Both the position numbers and the translations under genes were made by a program. The notes below the pieces were generated by a model. The model was given only the letters and a program-made list of their open reading frames with translations. It did no database searches and was not told the origin of the DNA. A stretch of DNA of 37,798 bases from Candidatus Omnitrophota bacterium (lineage in GTDB: Bacteria; Omnitrophota; Gorgyraeia; Tantalellales; Tantalellaceae), in contig JADGBR010000001.1 of NCBI GenBank assembly GCA_015231405.1, forward strand, positions 347,964 through 385,761, written 5' to 3'. This document shows, in pieces, positions 8,317 through 16,871 of this stretch (position 1 is the stretch's first letter; each line of letters starts with the position of its first letter).

Positions 8317-9235
8317 GAATAGGGACGAGATACTTAAACTTATAGGCGAACCTATCGAGAGCCTTCTTGCCTCCGCGAGTAGCGTTAGGGAACAATATGT
8401 CGGAAGCGGTATGGAGCTTTGCGGGATCATGAACGCGAAATCGGGGTCGTGTCCCGAGGATTGCAAATTCTGCGCGCAATCGGCGCATTATTCCACCAAT
8501 GTCGCCGGATATGATCTTAGGACGCGAGACGATATGTTCAATGCTGCCTTGGAGGCCAAAAAGAACGGGGCTAAACGGTTCGGGATCGTAACCAGCGGCA
8601 ACAAGCTTACCGTCGGCGAGCTCGACGAGATCATTGAAGGCGTGAACCTTATAAAGAGCGGGGTCGATATAGATATTTGCGCCTCGCTTGGCGCTTTGGC
8701 TCCTATAAACATTAAAAGGATAAAAGACGCCGGAGTGACGAGGTATCATCACAATATAGAGACTTCTCGGCGACATTATCCTCAGATAGTGACGACCCAC
8801 TCCTACGATGAAAGGCTAGATACTGTAAGAAGCGCTAAAATCTCGGGTATGGAAGTATGTTCCGGAGGTATCCTGGGGATAGGCGAGAGCTGGGAGGACA
8901 GGGTGGATCTGGCTCTTCAGCTAAAAGAGCTGGATGTCGATTCGGTGCCGATAAACGTGCTTGTTCCCATTAAGGGTACTCCCCTCGAGGGTTCGAACCT
9001 CATTACGCCTTTTGACGTCATAAGGTCCATCGCGATGTTCAGAATAGTTCTACGGTCTAAGACGATAAAGATCGCCGCTGGAAGAGAGTCCGCCCTTAAG
9101 GATTATCAGGCTCTCATATTCATGGCCGGAGCGAACGGCATGATGATAGGCGGATATCTTACCGTTGCCGGACGCGCGGTCTCGGAGGACTGGGAACTGG
9201 TAAGGAATATTGAAGGGTTATGGAAAAAGGGTTAG
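8315..9235 (+). CDS. bioB: Biotin synthase
   Basis: Radical SAM enzyme that inserts sulfur into dethiobiotin, the last step of biotin synthesis. The radical-SAM cluster motif CPEDCKFC gives C46, C50 and C53 counting from the ATG at 8315. The later GRESALKDYQ and NGMMIGGYLT are typical of BioB, and length (306 aa) is close to the family's usual size. An in-frame ATG at 8303 would add MVYN, but it lies inside the operator and upstream of the predicted transcript start, so 8315 is preferred; neither has a ribosome site. It is the first gene of a six-gene operon and overlaps bioF by 16 bases. Confidence 0.96.
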   Translation: MNRDEILKLIGEPIESLLASASSVREQYVGSGMELCGIMNAKSGSCPEDCKFCAQSAHYSTNVAGYDLRTRDDMFNAALEAKKNGAKRFGIVTSGNKLTVGELDEIIEGVNLIKSGVDIDICASLGALAPINIKRIKDAGVTRYHHNIETSRRHYPQIVTTHSYDERLDTVRSAKISGMEVCSGGILGIGESWEDRVDLALQLKELDVDSVPINVLVPIKGTPLEGSNLITPFDVIRSIAMFRIVLRSKTIKIAAGRESALKDYQALIFMAGANGMMIGGYLTVAGRAVSEDWELVRNIEGLWKKG

Positions 9236-10374
9236 AGATATTGCTTGGGCAACGGGAAAAAGAAGGAACATTAAGGTCAACCAGCACGGTTGAACCCGAG
9301 AAGGGCGGCTATATCAGCGTTTCCGGGAAAAGGTACATCAATCTATCATCGAACGATTATCTTGGATTGTCATCTCATGAAGAGATCATTAAAGCCACGC
9401 GCCTGGACCAAAATGGGATTTTCGGGACGGCATCTTCGCGGCTTATGGCGGGCAGCACCGTTCTTCATTGCGAGCTTGAGTCGAAAACGGCAATTTTTAA
9501 GAATAAACCCTCGGCGCTTGTTTACAACACAGGTTACCAGGCGAATATCGGGGTAATAAGTTCGCTTTTCGGGCCCGGGGACGTTATTTTTTCGGATAGG
9601 CTGAACCACGCCAGCATAGTTGACGGGATAACCTTATCCGGGGCGAGGTTCTTCCGTTTCAGGCACAACGATATGGAACATCTGGAAACGCTGGTAATGA
9701 AGAATCGAAACAAATATAAAAAGGCGCTGATAGTGACCGAGACAGTGTTCAGCATGGACGGCGATACGGCACCGCTTCAGGAAATAACGTCGATCAAGAA
9801 CAGACACGATTGCGTGGTAATGATCGACGAAGCACACGCTACAGGCATATTCGGCGCAACAGGAAGCGGTATGGCGGAAAAGCTCGGTGTCACCGGCGAT
9901 TGCGATATCATAATGGGAACATACAGTAAGGCCCTCGGAGGTTACGGTGCTTATGTCGCCGTTTCCGGGGTCGTCAGGGAGTATCTCATAAATACTTCCC
10001 GGAGCTTCATATATTCGACCTCATTGCCGGGGATAGTCATTAACGCCGATATCGTCGCGCTGGACCTTATAAGAAATGAACCATCCAGGAGACATGTTCT
10101 CGTTTCCAACGCGGGATACCTGAGAGATAAGCTGAAAAGCGTGGGTATCGAGGCCAAGGGCGGGACACAGATAATACCCGTCGTTGTCAAAGACAGCGCA
10201 AAAGCTCTACGTATATCGGAAAAACTTCGTGAGAACGGTTACTGGGGAACGGCGATAAGACCTCCCACCGTACCGGAAAATACGTCACGCATACGGATAT
10301 CAGTAACTTATAACCATACGAAAGAAATGTTGGGAGATCTCGCGCAAATACTTTACGACGAGATGTGCCGGTAA
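9220..10374 (+). CDS. bioF: 8-amino-7-oxononanoate synthase
   Basis: PLP-dependent condensing enzyme that joins pimeloyl-ACP (or -CoA) and alanine to form 8-amino-7-oxononanoate (KAPA). The 384-aa protein shows LSSNDYLGL (42-50), the PLP-contacting DEAHATG (203-209) and the Schiff-base lysine K237 in TYSKALGGYG. Its context between bioB and bioC separates it from the related Kbl and ALAS enzymes. The ATG lies within the end of bioB, so the two are translationally coupled. The stop is followed two bases later by the esterase gene. Confidence 0.95.
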   Translation: MEKGLEILLGQREKEGTLRSTSTVEPEKGGYISVSGKRYINLSSNDYLGLSSHEEIIKATRLDQNGIFGTASSRLMAGSTVLHCELESKTAIFKNKPSALVYNTGYQANIGVISSLFGPGDVIFSDRLNHASIVDGITLSGARFFRFRHNDMEHLETLVMKNRNKYKKALIVTETVFSMDGDTAPLQEITSIKNRHDCVVMIDEAHATGIFGATGSGMAEKLGVTGDCDIIMGTYSKALGGYGAYVAVSGVVREYLINTSRSFIYSTSLPGIVINADIVALDLIRNEPSRRHVLVSNAGYLRDKLKSVGIEAKGGTQIIPVVVKDSAKALRISEKLRENGYWGTAIRPPTVPENTSRIRISVTYNHTKEMLGDLAQILYDEMCR

Positions 10375-10375
10375 A

Positions 10376-11056
10376 ATGGGTATAACCGAGTTCAAATTCA
10401 TAGACCGGGGAATGTCAACTCTGGCGGTACTCATCCCGGGATGGGGAACCGACAGCCGCATTTTTGAAAGGGTGGATATAGGTTATAATTATCTTGTTCC
10501 ACTGACGATGTCTCTTGATGATGTTTTCGTGAAACTTGAAAAGATACTGGAAGGTGAGCCGGCTGTTATATTCGGATGGTCTTTGGGCGCGTTCATAGGA
10601 GCGAACTTTATGGCCCTTCACCCTCATCTTGTAAAAAAGCTCGTTATGGTCGGCGTGATGCCCGTATACCCCGAAGAATCGATCGAGAAAATGAAAAAAT
10701 ATCTTTCACGGAATAAGCGCGCTTATATGTGTGAATTCTTTAAAAAATGCGCCAATGAAATGCCCGTCGGTTTTGTTATTGAGCATGAAAAGCAGCTATT
10801 TTCAGAATACGCGGCTTATGGCGATAAGGATGAGCTAGTATCCCAGCTTGATTATCTGAAAAACGGGTCGTTCCCTGAGGCTAAACTCAGAAAGTACCAG
10901 GATAAGCTTGTATTCATATTCGGGGAGCGAGACGGGATAGTGCCGTCCGTGATGTCAGAACGGGCCCGTGAGATGTTCCCGAACAGCTTAGTTCTCGTAT
11001 CGAAAGGATTTGGGCATATGTGTTTTCTTGATCCGGGCATAAAACAGGTAATATGA
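10376..11056 (+). CDS. Pimeloyl-ACP methyl ester esterase, BioG/BioH type
   Basis: A 226-aa alpha/beta hydrolase with a complete triad: nucleophile S69 in GWSLG, D186 in GERDGIVP and H214 in GFGHMCF. The opening LIPGWGTD (19-26) is the oxyanion-side loop seen as GWG in BioG and BioH proteins. The place in the operon, between bioF and bioC, is where several bacteria keep bioG. The expected role is to remove the methyl ester that BioC places on the growing chain, releasing pimeloyl-ACP. The sequence looks intermediate between BioG and BioH, so I leave the symbol blank. Its stop overlaps the bioC start as ATGA. Confidence 0.8.
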   Translation: MGITEFKFIDRGMSTLAVLIPGWGTDSRIFERVDIGYNYLVPLTMSLDDVFVKLEKILEGEPAVIFGWSLGAFIGANFMALHPHLVKKLVMVGVMPVYPEESIEKMKKYLSRNKRAYMCEFFKKCANEMPVGFVIEHEKQLFSEYAAYGDKDELVSQLDYLKNGSFPEAKLRKYQDKLVFIFGERDGIVPSVMSERAREMFPNSLVLVSKGFGHMCFLDPGIKQVI

Positions 11057-11844
11057 CAAGTCTGAATAAATATAAGATCATCCGTAATTTCACGAGGGCG
11101 GCGGATAAATATGAGGGACATTCCGGCGCGCAGAGAGAATGCGCGTTAAAGCTGAACGCGATGGTCGCAAATGACACCTTTTCAAGTATCCTCGAGATAG
11201 GACCCGGGACAGGTCATTTGACAAGGTTGCTCCTCAGTGTTAACGGCATGGCGCGGATAACGGCCGTCGATATTTCCCGGAGAATGGCGGAAAACCTCGC
11301 AAGTGATATTGTAAGCCCGTATCTCAGTATAGTGAACGCCGACGGCGAGTATTTTGATAACGGAGAAAAATACGACCTGATAATTTCGAACGCTGCTTTC
11401 CAATGGTTCGATGACCTGTACGGAGCCTTGGATCACTACGCTAATATGCTGAATGAACGGGGAGTACTTGCGTTCTCAATATACGCCCCCGGGACGTTTC
11501 GGGAACTTAAGGAAGCCCTGTCAGTAATATTCGGAAAACCAATAAGCATGAGCGCCGATAATTTTCCGTCGATGAATGAATTAGGACGGTCTCTCGAAGA
11601 GCCGTTCAGAAAACTGGTACTTGAAACCGCTAATATCACGGTTAGGTACGGCTCTCTTCGAGATCTTCTGTGTGATATTAAAAACAGCGGTGCGCAAGGG
11701 CCCGGGACATCCGGGAATTTCTATTTTGGGAAAAAGGCTATTAACGATATGGAGAAAGTATTTATTGAGCGATACGGCTCGGTTCTGGCCACTCATAGCG
11801 TGATATTCTTTAAGGGTGCAGTTAATGACCGTAAAAAACCTTAA
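11053..11844 (+). CDS. bioC: Malonyl-ACP O-methyltransferase
   Basis: SAM-dependent class I methyltransferase that methylates the free carboxyl of malonyl-ACP so fatty acid synthase can build the pimeloyl chain. The 263-aa protein starts with the BioC-like NFTRAADKYEGHS, then SAM motif I LEIGPGTGHL (47-56), the acidic AVDIS (71-75) and SNAAFQWFDD (112-121), the counterpart of the family's SNAALQW motif. It overlaps the esterase by four bases at its start and bioD by 20 bases at its end, and its presence alongside the esterase shows that the E. coli-type pimelate route is used. Confidence 0.92.
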   Translation: MTSLNKYKIIRNFTRAADKYEGHSGAQRECALKLNAMVANDTFSSILEIGPGTGHLTRLLLSVNGMARITAVDISRRMAENLASDIVSPYLSIVNADGEYFDNGEKYDLIISNAAFQWFDDLYGALDHYANMLNERGVLAFSIYAPGTFRELKEALSVIFGKPISMSADNFPSMNELGRSLEEPFRKLVLETANITVRYGSLRDLLCDIKNSGAQGPGTSGNFYFGKKAINDMEKVFIERYGSVLATHSVIFFKGAVNDRKKP

Positions 11845-12526
11845 AAGACATTTATTTATCGCGGGTACGGATACGGGCGTCGGTAAAACCCTGGTGACAG
11901 GATTATTCGCCAGGTATTATTCCGATAAAGGATATAGGGTGGTTACCCAGAAATGCGTCGAGACAGGGTCGGGATCATCTAGAGCGGATATTGAAGAGCA
12001 TTCTCGGATCTCGCGGGTAGATAATTCACCCTCGGTTGGAAGGAAGACTGACAGAGTCCCTTATAGCTTCAGGGATCCGGTGTCTCCGCATCTCGCCTCC
12101 AGGAAAGAGAATAGAAAGATAAGTATACCCCGGATACTTGGGGCTTTCGAACGTCTGACGGAGCAATATGAGATCGTAATAGTCGAGGGGGCGGGCGGGG
12201 TGATGGTCCCCATTAATTCAAGGGAATTAATGCTAGATATTATTAAAGCTATGAGCATATCTGTCGTAGTTGTAGCCTCGAACAGGTTGGGGGCCATAAA
12301 CCATACACTATTGACAGTTCGCCAGTTAAAAAGCGAAGGTTTGAATGTGACCGGGATAGTGTTCAATAATGTTGAGCGCGGGGGGCGAAAAGACATACTT
12401 CGTGACAACCCGTTAACGGTCAAGGCTTTTACAGGGACAAATATACTGGCGAATATACCATTCTCAAACGATATCGATAAGCTCTACGGCGTTTTCAGAA
12501 AAGACCTGGAAGAGAGGATATTATGA
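11825..12526 (+). CDS. bioD: Dethiobiotin synthetase
   Basis: ATP-dependent carboxylase that closes the ureido ring of dethiobiotin from diaminopelargonic acid and CO2. P-loop GTDTGVGKT (14-22), K43 in TQKCVETG (counterpart of the KPVxTG motif) and EGAGGVMVPI all match BioD; 233 aa. An upstream in-frame GTG at 11816 exists, but AAGGG at 11812-11816 sits eight bases before the ATG at 11825 and nothing precedes the GTG, so the ATG is chosen. The reading frame begins inside bioC and ends in an ATGA overlap with bioA. Confidence 0.93.
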   Translation: MTVKNLKRHLFIAGTDTGVGKTLVTGLFARYYSDKGYRVVTQKCVETGSGSSRADIEEHSRISRVDNSPSVGRKTDRVPYSFRDPVSPHLASRKENRKISIPRILGAFERLTEQYEIVIVEGAGGVMVPINSRELMLDIIKAMSISVVVVASNRLGAINHTLLTVRQLKSEGLNVTGIVFNNVERGGRKDILRDNPLTVKAFTGTNILANIPFSNDIDKLYGVFRKDLEERIL

Positions 12527-13869
12527 GAAATATCGACCTTATTAAAAGGGACCTTAAATATAACTGGCATCCTTTTACGCAGATGAAGGATTGTCTCTCG
12601 TTTCCGCCTGTTCCCCTGGAAAAGGCTAAAGGCGTCAAGCTTTTCGACTATAACGGAAAATTTTATTATGACACGATATCGAGCTGGTGGTGTAATGTGC
12701 ACGGACACTCACACCCATTCATAAAAAAAGCCATAAAACGCCAGCTTGAAACGCTCGAACATACTTTGTTCGCGGGTTTTACCCATCTTCCGGCCATCAC
12801 CCTGTCGGAAAAGTTAATGGAAGTGATCCCCGGAGGGCTCAACAAGATCTTTTACTCGGATAACGGATCCACCTCGGTTGAAGTGGCGCTTAAAATGTCC
12901 CTTCAGTATTGGAAAAATAAAGGAAAGAGAAAAAGGAATAAGTTCGTTTCACTGGATATGGGTTATCACGGGGATACGGTCGGCGCGATGAGCGTTAGCG
13001 GAAGAGGGCCGTACAATTCAGCTTTCGAGCGGCTTCTATTCGACACGTTACAGATCCCGACACCATATTGTTACCGTTGCCCGTCAGGAATGGATAAGGA
13101 TAAATGCTCGTTTGAGTGTCTTATGGCCGCGGCAACGATATTCGAGAACCATCACGAAGAGATATCCGCTGTGATAATAGAACCGATCCTGCTTGGCGCC
13201 GGAGGAATGCTGGTATATCCCGTAAAATTTCTGAGAGGAATATCCGCTCTAGCTTCGAAATATGGATGCCATCTCATACTGGACGAGGTCGCTACGGGTT
13301 TCGGGCGTACCGGAAGGATGTTCGCGGCGGAGCATGCCGGTATAGTCCCGGACATCATGTGCCTGTCAAAGGGGATAACATCCGGATACCTTCCTATAGG
13401 CCTGACCGTCACAAAACAGGAGATATACGATGGGTTTTACGCGGAATTTGACGAAAAAAAAACTTTTTATCACGGACATACTTATACGGCCAATCCCCTT
13501 GCTTGCGCGGCCGGGGCGGCCAGCCTCGATCTTTTTAAGAAAGAAGATAGCCTCTTTAGAGCGAAAATGATAAACAAAAAGCTGAACTGTTTTTTGAACG
13601 GGCTAAAGGATGCTCCCTACGCCGGCGATGTGCGCTCAGTCGGCGTTGTCGGAGCGATCGAAATTGTCGAGGACAAGAAGCGTAAAAAGCCTTTCGACCC
13701 ATCCAGGAGGATAGGGATGGAGGTCTACACGGAGGGATTGAGGAAAAACCTTGTGCTTCGGCCACTTGGGAACGTCATATATTTCTTTCTGCCGCTATCG
13801 GTTAAAGAAAATGAGTTGGACGATATATTCGAAAGATCATTATCCGTGTTCAAAAAAGTATTTAAATAA
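12523..13869 (+). CDS. bioA: Adenosylmethionine-8-amino-7-oxononanoate aminotransferase
   Basis: Class III PLP aminotransferase converting KAPA to 7,8-diaminopelargonic acid. The 448-aa protein shows HPFTQM (16-21), the substrate-site tryptophans in SSWWCNVHGHSHP (W55, W56), GYHGDT (147-152), the PLP aspartate D254 in ILDEVATGFGRTG and the Schiff-base lysine K283 in LSKGIT. A cysteine-containing insertion, YCYRCPSG plus C195 and C199, is seen in the Bacillus/Bacteroides-like branch. Amino donor (SAM or lysine) cannot be decided by eye. Last gene of the bio operon; the next start is 62 bases on. Confidence 0.95.
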   Translation: MRNIDLIKRDLKYNWHPFTQMKDCLSFPPVPLEKAKGVKLFDYNGKFYYDTISSWWCNVHGHSHPFIKKAIKRQLETLEHTLFAGFTHLPAITLSEKLMEVIPGGLNKIFYSDNGSTSVEVALKMSLQYWKNKGKRKRNKFVSLDMGYHGDTVGAMSVSGRGPYNSAFERLLFDTLQIPTPYCYRCPSGMDKDKCSFECLMAAATIFENHHEEISAVIIEPILLGAGGMLVYPVKFLRGISALASKYGCHLILDEVATGFGRTGRMFAAEHAGIVPDIMCLSKGITSGYLPIGLTVTKQEIYDGFYAEFDEKKTFYHGHTYTANPLACAAGAASLDLFKKEDSLFRAKMINKKLNCFLNGLKDAPYAGDVRSVGVVGAIEIVEDKKRKKPFDPSRRIGMEVYTEGLRKNLVLRPLGNVIYFFLPLSVKENELDDIFERSLSVFKKVFK

Positions 13870-13931
13870 AAGGATTTCTATTTTAAAAACCGGAAATTTC
13901 CAGTAAAATGGCATTAAAAGGATATTGGATC

Positions 13932-14462
13932 ATGAGTATAAGGACAAGATCAGGCGATAAGGGTTATACAAAGTTGATAAAGGCCGGATCTTTAAAAAAA
14001 GACAGTCATGAATTTGTGGCCCTGGGGGACATAGACGAACTTATCGCTTATCTGGGACTTATTTCCATAAGGCTGAAAAATAAAGATTCCAAGGATATAG
14101 CCGGAAAATTACGGCAACTTGTCTCAGATATAGCCTCTTCCGTTGCGCTTAACATTGACGGTGGAACCGCAAGCGGTAAATTTACTGGTAAGAATGTACG
14201 CTGGATCGAGGAAATCCTTGAGAAAATGGAGAACTCGCTTCCCGCAAGGACCGGATTCTATTACCCTGGGAAGAATGAATTATCGGCTTACATCGATATT
14301 ACCCGAGCTGTCGCCCGGAGAGCCGAGAGAAGCGTTGTCGGGCTCTATCATAAATCTGATAATAAGAACCCACATATCCTTAAATTCATGAACTCGGTGT
14401 CGGATCTTCTTTTTCTCATGATGCTCAGAGAAGACCGGAAAAAGGCGGGCGGGTCTAAATAA
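13932..14462 (+). CDS. PduO-type cob(I)alamin adenosyltransferase
   Basis: Adds the 5'-deoxyadenosyl group of ATP to cob(I)alamin to make coenzyme B12. The N-terminal RTRSGDKGYTKL corresponds to the ATP-binding TRTGDxGxT motif, GDIDELIAYLG matches the family's GxxDELNAxxG, and ITRAVARRAERSV matches the Arg/Glu-rich C-terminal motif. An ATG at 13908 would add eight residues, but typical PduO proteins begin directly before the TRTGD motif, and AAAAGG sits ahead of 13932; the internal start is chosen (176 aa). It implies B12-dependent enzymes or salvage in this organism. The stop is one base before the next gene. Confidence 0.92.
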   Translation: MSIRTRSGDKGYTKLIKAGSLKKDSHEFVALGDIDELIAYLGLISIRLKNKDSKDIAGKLRQLVSDIASSVALNIDGGTASGKFTGKNVRWIEEILEKMENSLPARTGFYYPGKNELSAYIDITRAVARRAERSVVGLYHKSDNKNPHILKFMNSVSDLLFLMMLREDRKKAGGSK

Positions 14463-14463
14463 T

Positions 14464-15861
14464 ATGGATAGATACGATCTTGCAGTAATGGGCTCGGGCC
14501 CCGCCGGACATAGCGCGGCTCTTAAAGCGGCGAGAAGCGGCTTGAGTGTCATTCTTATCGAAAAGGAAGAGCGCATGTTCGGAGGCGTCTGCCTTAATGA
14601 AGGATGTATTCCGGCGAAATCTCTTTATCACGGCGCTTATCTAATCCATTCGATCAGAAGTGAAAAACATCTCCTAAAAAGAGGGAAAGAGATCGATCTT
14701 TCGGCTGATATTCAGGCTCTTCTGGAAAAAAGCCGTGAGGCGTCAAAGACCCTTGCAAAAGGGCTTTTAAGCTCTTGCCGGTCAAATAAAATAGACATGG
14801 CCTACGGGAAAGCGGTATTAAAAGGGACTGATACGATCGTTATAACTGATGCCGACGGGAATTCCAGATCCATATCGTTCGGTTCGCTTGTAATTGCTAC
14901 GGGATCGATCCCGAAAGTTTTACCCGGCATCCCTTTTGACGGAAGGTTGATCATATCCAGTTCACAGGCCATAACCATGAGCGAGCTACCCGAAACCATG
15001 CTGATAATCGGAGGCGGGGCGATAGGTGTAGAGCTTTCTTGCTACTTCACTGCGCTCGGAGTAAAAATAGATCTGGTCGAAGCAGAAGACCGGTTATTGT
15101 CGCAATTTGATAACGAGATATCGAGAAAAATAAGGACCATTCTCGAGAAACATGGAGTTAAGGTCATTACCGGGGCAAAGGTAACCTGCGTAAAAATGAC
15201 CGGAGGCAAAATAGAGGCGTCAATTTCGGCTGAAGAGGCCCTTCTCGTATCTAAATACGATAAAACACTCGTTTCAACGGGAAGAACTCCTAATACAAGG
15301 GGTATTGGACTTGAGGAAGCGTGTATAGCTTTAGACGGAAAAGGTTTTATTAAGGTCGATCGGAATATGCGTACGAACATCCGGAACATCTATGCCGCGG
15401 GTGATGTTATAGCCACGCCGATGCTCGCGCATACAGCTTCTATCGAAGGAGAGAGAGCGGCCATGTCCGTAAAAGGGATTGAGACGGAAAGCCTGGATTA
15501 TTCAACCGTTCCAAATGTCGTATATTCGATGATAAAAGCTGCCGGAGTGGGTTCTACGGAAGAGGAATTGAGGGCGAATAACGCGGCTTTTGTTACGGGG
15601 AAATACCATCTTAAGGGCAACGGTCGCGCCGTTACCCAGAACGATACCGAAGGTTTCGTTAAAATACTCGCCGATAAACAGACACGTAAGGTGCTTGGCG
15701 CCTGGATAGTCGGGTCATCCGCGGACGAGTTGATCCACGAACTGGTCATCGCGAAAAAAAACGGTATCACGGTCGATGGGATAGCGGATACCATCCATGC
15801 GCATCCCACTTTGTCCGAAGCGTTACAGGACGCGGCAAAGGCCTGCTTCAAGGATCGATAA
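14464..15861 (+). CDS. lpd: Dihydrolipoamide dehydrogenase
   Basis: FAD- and NAD-dependent pyridine nucleotide-disulfide oxidoreductase, 465 aa. It has GSGPAGHSAAL (10-20), the redox disulfide C43/C48 in GGVCLNEGCIPAKSL, a second dinucleotide fold IIGGGAIGVELS, NIYAAGDV and the C-terminal HAHPTLSE with the catalytic H447-E452 pair, so it is a lipoamide-type enzyme rather than mercuric or glutathione reductase. The usual TxPExAxVG interface motif reads VYSMIKAAGVG here. No E1/E2 complex or glycine-cleavage genes are nearby, so its partner is unknown. Its stop overlaps the next start (TAATG). Confidence 0.88.
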   Translation: MDRYDLAVMGSGPAGHSAALKAARSGLSVILIEKEERMFGGVCLNEGCIPAKSLYHGAYLIHSIRSEKHLLKRGKEIDLSADIQALLEKSREASKTLAKGLLSSCRSNKIDMAYGKAVLKGTDTIVITDADGNSRSISFGSLVIATGSIPKVLPGIPFDGRLIISSSQAITMSELPETMLIIGGGAIGVELSCYFTALGVKIDLVEAEDRLLSQFDNEISRKIRTILEKHGVKVITGAKVTCVKMTGGKIEASISAEEALLVSKYDKTLVSTGRTPNTRGIGLEEACIALDGKGFIKVDRNMRTNIRNIYAAGDVIATPMLAHTASIEGERAAMSVKGIETESLDYSTVPNVVYSMIKAAGVGSTEEELRANNAAFVTGKYHLKGNGRAVTQNDTEGFVKILADKQTRKVLGAWIVGSSADELIHELVIAKKNGITVDGIADTIHAHPTLSEALQDAAKACFKDR

Positions 15862-16871
15862 TGAAAAGCGCCGTCCTGTGGAGAAAAATTAACGGTAAAT
15901 CGGCTGAATGCTATTTATGCGCGCATAACTGTGTGATAACTCCCGGGACCGCCGGATTATGTTCTATGAGAGAGAACCGGCTGGGAGAGTTGTATTCGCT
16001 GAATTACGGGAAGATCATAGCCCGCCATGTCGACCCTATTGAGAAAAAACCTTTATATCACTTCCTTCCGGGTTCGTATTCGTACTCCATCGCCGCGCCT
16101 GGCTGTAATTTCAGGTGCGGATTCTGCCAGAACTGGACGATATCCCAGTTAAAGGCCTCCCAGATAGCCGGTCTATCCGGCGATATAGCGCCCGAACGGA
16201 TAGCTAAAGAAGCTATGACATCCGGTTGCAAAAGCGTTTCATATACTTATACGGAACCTACGGTATATTTTGAATATGCGTTTGACGCCTCCCTAGTAGC
16301 GAAAAAAGCCGGGCTCTATAATATTTTTGTGACTAACGGATTCATGGGACCTGAATCTATAGATGAAATAAGGCCATTATTGGACGCCTCTAACATCGAC
16401 CTCAAGTTCTTTCGGGATTCATCTTACCGGGAGCATTGTTCCGGCAGGCTTGATCCGGTTCTAAGATCTATCATAAAAATGAAAAAGGCCGGCATCTGGG
16501 TGGAAATAACGACGCTGTTAATTCCAGGGCTCAACGATTCTGCCGGTGAGTTGTCGGATATCGCCGGTTTTATAGCGGGTGTCGATAGCGGTATCCCATG
16601 GCATATCAGCCGTTTCCACCCCGACCACAAATATACGGGGATCGTACCGACACCGCCTGAGTCGCTCGAGAAAGCGAAAGAGATCGGAATGACGAAAGGC
16701 CTTAAATACGTTTACATGGGGAATGTGGCTAAAGGCGGGGATACAGAGTGTCCGAAATGCGGGAAGATCATCATCGAACGTGACGGCTTTTCCAGCTTAA
16801 AAAAGGCCCGCCTTTTCTCGTCCGGGAAATGCCTTTCATGCGGAGAAAAGATCGAAGGTGTATGGGAATGA
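15861..16871 (+). CDS. AmmeMemoRadiSam-system radical SAM enzyme
   Basis: A 336-aa protein of the pyruvate-formate-lyase-activase-like family often annotated as AmrS. Order: an N-terminal cysteine set (C17, C20, C24, C34), the radical-SAM motif C82-NFR-C86-GF-C89, the family motifs TYTEPTVYFEY and DLKFF, LLIPGLNDS, RFHPDHKYT, and a C-terminal zinc ribbon (CPKCGK...CLSCGE). In many genomes it travels with AMMECR1 and Memo-like genes, which are absent here. Its substrate is not established. It overlaps both neighbours by one to four bases. Confidence 0.88.
   Translation: MKSAVLWRKINGKSAECYLCAHNCVITPGTAGLCSMRENRLGELYSLNYGKIIARHVDPIEKKPLYHFLPGSYSYSIAAPGCNFRCGFCQNWTISQLKASQIAGLSGDIAPERIAKEAMTSGCKSVSYTYTEPTVYFEYAFDASLVAKKAGLYNIFVTNGFMGPESIDEIRPLLDASNIDLKFFRDSSYREHCSGRLDPVLRSIIKMKKAGIWVEITTLLIPGLNDSAGELSDIAGFIAGVDSGIPWHISRFHPDHKYTGIVPTPPESLEKAKEIGMTKGLKYVYMGNVAKGGDTECPKCGKIIIERDGFSSLKKARLFSSGKCLSCGEKIEGVWE

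Noticed and set aside
13888-13912. GGAAATTTCC palindrome after bioA as a terminator
   Set aside because: The stem is AT-rich and short and has no following T-tract.
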